A DNA stretch of 64,000 nucleotides from Parasponia andersonii. Its lineage: Eukaryota; Streptophyta; Magnoliopsida; Rosales; Cannabaceae. The stretch lies in assembly GCA_002914805.1 (NCBI GenBank), contig JXTB01000212.1:300933-364932 (forward strand). The letters are read 5' to 3'. Both the position numbers and the translations under genes were made by a program. Within the stretch, counting starts at the first letter, position 1, and the number at the start of each line of letters is the position of its first letter. This document shows, in pieces, positions 63,772-64,000 of this stretch. Under the pieces are notes generated by a model. The model was not told the DNA's origin and searched no databases. It worked only from the letters and a program-made list of their open reading frames with translations.

Positions 63772-64000
63772 TGTTTTTGTTCTGTTTCTTGCGCTGTCTG
63801 TTTAGGTGATAACAAAGTAGAAGTAGAACCTTTGTGTCATCCCTTGGTCCTGGTGTCATCTTCGTAAAGAAAGACTTTTTTAAGTCCTATGGTTTTGTTT
63901 GCACAATCCTGCACCACAATTTATAAGATGTTTTATATTGATACCCTTTTTTTGATAGAATATATTGATATCCTTAACATCACGTAATCTTTGTAAGAAT
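63772..64000. other. Upstream flank of receptor-kinase copy 3
   Basis: Sequence beyond the ancestral start codon of copy 3, the former promoter side. It resembles the start of the copy 1 upstream region only in general composition. No gene seen. Confidence 0.4.

Overview
This is nuclear DNA from a flowering plant, most likely a eudicot. Three things show this: a family of G-type lectin S-receptor-like kinases with the seven-exon structure typical of eudicots, plant-type LTR retrotransposons (Ty1/copia and the Tat branch of Ty3/gypsy with two RNase H domains), and an AT-rich, intron-bearing background. No species can be named from the sequence alone.

The host genes form a tandem receptor-kinase cluster, all on the minus strand. 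Copy 1 (584-4360) appears whole: seven exons with good splice sites join in frame into about 815 residues carrying signal peptide, B-lectin, S-locus glycoprotein, EGF-like, PAN, transmembrane and kinase parts. Copy 2 (35991-42260) and copy 3 (49146-63771) are pseudogenes, and a bare last-exon relic of a fourth copy lies at 48085-48390. The rest of the window is mobile DNA that has pushed the copies apart.

Region by region: 1-457 is the end of a repeat element that recurs at 37241-39863 and 42892-45194. From 5564 to 20915 lies a 15.35 kb Tat-lineage element on the minus strand with a perfect ATGAG target duplication. Its 3' untranslated region holds a tandem array of about one hundred 100-bp monomers (about 6640-16830), the most striking object in the window. 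From 22840 to 35546 is an L1-type LINE, split by a Ty1/copia element (24877-33684), which is itself split by two related solo LTRs (26745-28547 and 29808-31473). Copy 2 carries a 2.6 kb insertion in exon 3 and three SINE-like insertions stacked at one site; the matching place in copy 3 is still empty. A Ty3/gypsy integrase relic (42520-45660) and a copia-type solo LTR (about 45780-47165) follow. Exon 1 of copy 3 was hit twice by one Tat family: a 9.8 kb element (52721-62524) and a solo LTR (62855-63620, perfect CCAAG duplication). The 9.8 kb element carries an additional antisense gene-like region with intron-like gaps and a Transposase_28-like (putative gypsy-type) segment.

The target-site duplications give a relative history: receptor-kinase duplication first, then LINE, SINE and LTR insertions, then second-level nesting and recombination to solo LTRs. 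Only copy 1 is likely to make a full receptor. All coordinates, splice sites and domain calls were read by eye; no alignment or database search was run.
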